64,000 bases of DNA from Christiangramia sp. OXR-203 (GTDB taxonomy: Bacteria > Bacteroidota > Bacteroidia > Flavobacteriales > Flavobacteriaceae), in contig NZ_CP139698.1 in assembly GCF_034372165.1 (NCBI RefSeq), positions 1,612,001-1,676,000 of the forward strand, read 5' to 3'. Made by a program: the position numbers and the translations under genes. The notes beneath the pieces are model-generated. The model worked only from the letters and a program-made list of their open reading frames with translations, had not been told where the DNA came from and searched no databases. How positions within the stretch are numbered: the stretch's first letter is position 1; each line of letters starts with the position of its first letter. This document shows, one piece after another, positions 61,042 through 64,000 of the stretch.

Positions 61042-62520
61042 ATGACCTATCAGGAGCTACAAAAAGAAAACCAGCAACTTCGCCAGTCCAATGAAACCTT
61101 CAAGGAGAAGATCTCCGCTTTGGAGGTACAACTCGGACAGCTCTACAAGCTGATCCAGGGCTTTAAATCGGAACGTTTTATTCCTGAAATACTTCAGCAG
61201 CAGCTATCGCTTTTTTCTGAAAATTCAGATAAAACCGGGCAAGTAGTCACTCCTAAAGAAACGATCAGCTATACCCGGGAAAAAAAGAAGCACCCGGGCC
61301 GTAATACCTTGCCGGAACACCTTCCGGTACGGGAAGTCATTCTTGAACCAGAGGAAGATGTAAGCACGCTAAAAAAAATAGGTGAGGAAGTTAGTGAAAC
61401 CCTGGAGTATACCCCGGCCAGTCTGGTTAAAAGACGTACCATACGTCCTAAATATGCCAGGAAAAATGAGCAAGGGGTAGTCATTGCGCCACTGCCCACA
61501 CGTCCTATCGAAAAATCTATTGCCGAAGCCTGTTTATTGGCTTATATCCTGGTGAGCAAGTATATTGACCATTTGCCATTCTATCGTCAGATCCAGCGTT
61601 TTAAACGGGAGTTTGGCTGGGAACCTGCCTCCAGTACTTTAAGTGACTGGATGGCGGGTTGTTGCCAGCTCCTGGAGCCCCTCTATAATACCCTGAAACA
61701 AAAAATCCTCACAGACGGTTACATCCAGGCTGATGAAAGTCCGATTAAGGTGCTGGATAGTGATAAAAAAGGCAGCACACATCAAGGCTACCAATGGGTC
61801 TATCACGACCCCTTGCAAAAACTGGTGCTCTTTAATTACCGTAGGGGACGTAGGCAACATGGTCCCAGGGAATTCCTTGACGGGTATAAGGGATACGTCC
61901 AATGTGATGGGTACAGCGTGTATGATAAAATCGGTGTAGATCCGGATATTACTATGGCCGGTTGTCTTGTGCATGCCCGAAGAAAATTTGTAGATACTCG
62001 GGATCAGGATAAAGAAAGAGCGGATAAAGCATTAGCCATATTTAGTGAAATTTATAGGCAGGAACGAGCGATCAAAGAAGAAGCAGCTGGTGATGCGGAT
62101 ATGCGAAAAGAACTAAGATTACAAAAGGTGTTGCCACTATTGCAACAGATCAAAACCTGGGTCCAGGAAGAACAGTTTAAGGTGTTGCCAAAAAGTGCTA
62201 TCGGAAAAGCCATGACCTACTTTTTAAATCAATACCCCAAGTTCGAGGTGATCTTTGAGGATGGCAGGATCGAACTGGACAACAACCTTATTGAGAATGC
62301 CATTCGTCCGCTGGCCCTTGGCCGAAAAAATTTCCTGTTCGCAGGTTCCCACAGGGCTGCACAAGATGCGGCCATGTTATATTCTTTCTTTGGTAGTTGT
62401 AAAATGCAAGGTATTAATCCCCAAGAGTGGTTAGAGGATACCTTACGAAGGATACCCGATCATAACATCCAAAAGCTGGAAGAGTTATTGCCGGGGTACC
62501 ACCGTACAGACAAACCATAA
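61042..62520 (+). CDS. tnpC: IS66 transposase TnpC
   Basis: A 492-residue transposase. An N-terminal coiled coil (QLRQSNETFKEKISALEVQL) and helix-turn-helix/zinc region precede the DDE catalytic domain with D231 (IQADESPIKVLDSD), D291 (QCDGYSVYDKIG) and E418 (NLIENAIRPLALGRKN). The C-terminal IS66 tail (CKMQGINPQEWLEDTLRRI) is intact. No frameshift is seen, so the element may be active. Confidence 0.95.
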   Translation: MTYQELQKENQQLRQSNETFKEKISALEVQLGQLYKLIQGFKSERFIPEILQQQLSLFSENSDKTGQVVTPKETISYTREKKKHPGRNTLPEHLPVREVILEPEEDVSTLKKIGEEVSETLEYTPASLVKRRTIRPKYARKNEQGVVIAPLPTRPIEKSIAEACLLAYILVSKYIDHLPFYRQIQRFKREFGWEPASSTLSDWMAGCCQLLEPLYNTLKQKILTDGYIQADESPIKVLDSDKKGSTHQGYQWVYHDPLQKLVLFNYRRGRRQHGPREFLDGYKGYVQCDGYSVYDKIGVDPDITMAGCLVHARRKFVDTRDQDKERADKALAIFSEIYRQERAIKEEAAGDADMRKELRLQKVLPLLQQIKTWVQEEQFKVLPKSAIGKAMTYFLNQYPKFEVIFEDGRIELDNNLIENAIRPLALGRKNFLFAGSHRAAQDAAMLYSFFGSCKMQGINPQEWLEDTLRRIPDHNIQKLEELLPGYHRTDKP

Positions 62521-62531
62521 AAAACAAAACA

Positions 62532-63029
62532 ATGACCAAAGAGCAGATTAAAGAAAGACAAAAACACCTTCTAGAGCTTACCGGGACCTTTTGCGCCCAG
62601 AAACTTGATGGGGAATATTTTGAGCTCTGCGAAAAGCTCATCAAAAAAATGGGCAGGAAAAGGGAAGTCCCTTTTAAAAGGGGAAAACTCGAAATATGGG
62701 CTGCTGCAGTAATATATGCCATAGGCTCTATCAACTTCCTGTTCGATAAATCTTTTGAACCCTATATCCCTTCCAAGGAGATCCACGATTATTTTGGCAC
62801 CAAGCCTACAACAGTATCCAATAAAGCCAGGATCATTAAAGAAATGTTTGATATGTGGCATTTTAGCCCGGAGTTCTCTACTTCCAAAATGGAAGAAGAC
62901 AACCCTTTTAACAATATGGTTATGGTTGATGATTTTATCGTTCCTGTTGACTCCCTTCCTGAAAATATGCAACAAATGGTACACCAGGCAAGGGCTGAAG
63001 GTAAAGACATTACTTTTACTACAAAATAA
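62532..63029 (+). CDS. IS66 passenger protein, DUF6398-like
   Basis: A 165-residue protein inside the element's ends, 11 bases after tnpC. The sequence KRGKLEIWAAAVIYAIGSIN and FEPYIPSKEIHDYFGTKPTT fits the DUF6398 family, a winged-helix-like type of unknown role (the number is from memory). It is not one of the known transposition proteins. It may be a regulator carried by the element or captured cargo. Confidence 0.7.
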   Translation: MTKEQIKERQKHLLELTGTFCAQKLDGEYFELCEKLIKKMGRKREVPFKRGKLEIWAAAVIYAIGSINFLFDKSFEPYIPSKEIHDYFGTKPTTVSNKARIIKEMFDMWHFSPEFSTSKMEEDNPFNNMVMVDDFIVPVDSLPENMQQMVHQARAEGKDITFTTK

Positions 63030-63073
63030 TAAGATGATTAATCTAGCCCAGCAAATGAGCTGAACCCAGATAT

Positions 63074-63098
63074 AAGGCGTAGTTGCTCGGACGGATAC
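63074..63098 (-). repeat. IS66 right inverted repeat
   Basis: Minus strand begins GTATCCGTCCG, the partner of the left end. It fuses in frame-breaking position to the truncated gene at 63099. Confidence 0.75.
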
Positions 63099-63315
63099 AA
63101 GAATAATTAGGGGTAAGCATCGGTGTTGGACTGATATTTTGAAATTTACCATCCTTATAATTAGAGAGTTGTTCATATTTTTGCCTGTCATCTTTGGTTG
63201 GAGAAGCCCCAAATTTATCTTGTTGCATAAAAAGCCAAAGAGCAAGAATTAAAATGGAAGCTATTACAATAAATACAATCATCACTTTTTTTAATTTTCG
63301 AAAAAACTTGTTCAT
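63099..63315 (-). pseudogene. MBL-fold metallo-hydrolase, N-terminal 72 residues, cut by IS66
   Basis: The minus-strand reading gives MNKFFRKLKK, a membrane anchor (VMIVFIVIASILILALWLF), QQDKFGASPTKDDRQ, and DGKFQNISPTPML, the usual N-terminus of Bacteroidota NAPE-PLD-like MBL-fold proteins. After 72 codons the frame runs into the IS66 end. The zinc-binding HxHxDH region is missing, so it is nonfunctional. The rest is not found left of the IS. Confidence 0.75.
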
Positions 63316-63369
63316 CTTTTTTAGATAGAAAAATTTGATTCATTTAAATTCTTGAAAAAGCCAACACAT

Positions 63370-63825
63370 CTAATCTTTTCCAGAAAGCTTATCACTATTT
63401 TCTTTTATTAATTTGCTAAAAACACAACGGGCAACTACTACGGGATTTTCTTGGTGGTCTTGAAAAAGTTGAATATCCACTTTAACGATGGTTTTCCCAT
63501 CTTTAATCACTTGAGCCTTAGCTTCTATATCGATGGAGGTTGCAGCGTGTAGATAGTCTATGCGCATATCAATGGTATTGAGTTTGTCTTTGGGAGATTG
63601 CAGCGTAGTAGCAGCTGCAGTGCCACCTGCTGTATCTGCAATAGCAGCTAAAAACCCTCCGTGCCAACGCTCTTGAATGAAATCTCCAATGAATTCGTTT
63701 TTAAAAGGAACGTGAAGATGTGCATAACCCGACTTCACTTCCAAAATTTTTATACCTAATAGTTGATTAGCAGGCATCAATTCTTCAATGCCTTTTTTTA
63801 ATAACTCAATAAATTCTTTTTGCAT
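63370..63825 (-). CDS. PaaI-type hotdog thioesterase
   Basis: A 151-residue hotdog-fold enzyme. The segment WHGGFLAAIADTAGGTAAAT contains the catalytic Asp and glycine-rich helix start of the PaaI/YbgC-like thioesterases, and NTIDMRIDYLHAA is the second half of the fold. It hydrolyses acyl-CoA; the substrate is not evident. It is in a minus-strand cluster, upstream of the truncated MBL gene (54 bases) and downstream of the partial gene (11 bases). Confidence 0.88.
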   Translation of the reverse strand: MQKEFIELLKKGIEELMPANQLLGIKILEVKSGYAHLHVPFKNEFIGDFIQERWHGGFLAAIADTAGGTAAATTLQSPKDKLNTIDMRIDYLHAATSIDIEAKAQVIKDGKTIVKVDIQLFQDHQENPVVVARCVFSKLIKENSDKLSGKD

Positions 63826-63836
63826 ATTTTATGGCT

Positions 63837-64000
63837 TTATTTGTCATTTAATTTGCCGGTTGCAAATAAATAAGACCGCAAGATAATTTTTTTAATGATT
63901 TCTTTTTCTTCTTCATTTCGAGGGGCATACACCATAATAAAATTATGAGTAAGATAGCCCATTTTGGCAACTGGGTGTAACTCACCCCAACCTCGGCTTA
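63837..64000 (-). CDS. C-terminal part of an unidentified protein (runs off window)
   Basis: 53 residues read in from the window edge and end at TAA (63837-63839): GWGELHPVAKMGYLTHNF, MVYAPRNEEEKEII and ILRSYLFATGKLNDK. It has an amphipathic helical look, but I recognise no family. Its stop lies 11 bases before the thioesterase start, so they share a transcript. Confidence 0.6.
   Translation of the reverse strand, partial: SRGWGELHPVAKMGYLTHNFIMVYAPRNEEEKEIIKKIILRSYLFATGKLNDK

Larger units (their letters stand above)
60304..63098 (+). mobile_element. IS66-family insertion sequence with passenger gene
   Basis: A 2,795-base element bounded by GTATGCGTCCG on the left and the inverted GTATCCGTCCG on the right, matching at about 17 of 25 end bases. 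It encodes accessory proteins TnpA and TnpB, DDE transposase TnpC and one further protein. Codon use is visibly richer in G+C than the surrounding island. No 8-base target duplication is seen (GTTATAAT left, AAGAATAA right), so one flank has been rearranged since insertion. Confidence 0.88.

Noticed and set aside
1-64000. CRISPR array
   Set aside because: No regularly spaced direct repeats and no cas genes were seen.

Overview
The window reads as the chromosome of a marine-type member of the Flavobacteriaceae (Bacteroidota), most like Gramella/Christiangramia, carrying one end of an integrated mobile island. The basis is: low G+C; TAnnTTTG promoter boxes; a PorX regulator and a type B sorting tail of the type IX secretion system; a fused LpxC/FabZ enzyme; a DPP-IV type S9 peptidase; and the order lpxD-lpxC/fabZ-lpxA-efp-lpxD2. 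The genus is inferred; the phylum and family are well supported.

Bases 1-46,750 are core chromosome. They hold the end of nth, a peroxiredoxin, alanine dehydrogenase, tsaE and porX, an HD hydrolase, the lipid A operon with efp, a BlaI/M56 sensor pair, sucD, fabG, a von Willebrand-like membrane protein and a prohibitin. A complete hisGDCBHAF(IE) operon follows, preceded by a histidine-codon leader peptide and a transcription attenuator. After it come a secreted sorting-domain protein, pirin, a NYN/LOTUS-like protein, a baeRF-like protein, cation and anion transporters, an S9 peptidase, truA, recQ, corA, a lactonase-like protein, and a three-gene set of a deacylase, an ATP-grasp ligase and a DUF1704 metallopeptidase.

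At 46,755 the chromosome breaks inside a tRNA-Arg(UCU) gene. Only its 3' part, anticodon loop to discriminator base, remains, with its own terminator. A tyrosine recombinase gene starts 160 bases further on. This is the expected layout of a tRNA-integrated island whose other end, with the intact tRNA, lies outside the window or has been lost.

The island's first cargo is a compact peptide-export locus: a C39-peptidase ABC transporter, an HlyD adaptor, a membrane-anchored TPR/AraC regulator, a 42-residue double-glycine precursor peptide, and an exported prolyl-oligopeptidase-type S9 peptidase. An RteC-type protein (a family known from control of conjugative transposon excision) follows. Palindromes built on ATTTATAAA lie about 85-95 bases upstream of the transporter, the peptide gene and, more weakly, rteC, each with an ATTTA element 54-55 bases further on. 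My working hypothesis is a secreted-peptide circuit that may be tied to island mobility; it is unproven.

Downstream are an excisionase-like HTH protein, a replication-initiation-like protein, a DnaC/IstB-type ATPase and a divergent EEP-family protein. An IS66-family element (60,304-63,098) with an extra passenger gene follows. It truncates a metallo-beta-lactamase-fold gene that belongs to a minus-strand cluster with a PaaI-type thioesterase and an unidentified gene running off the window.
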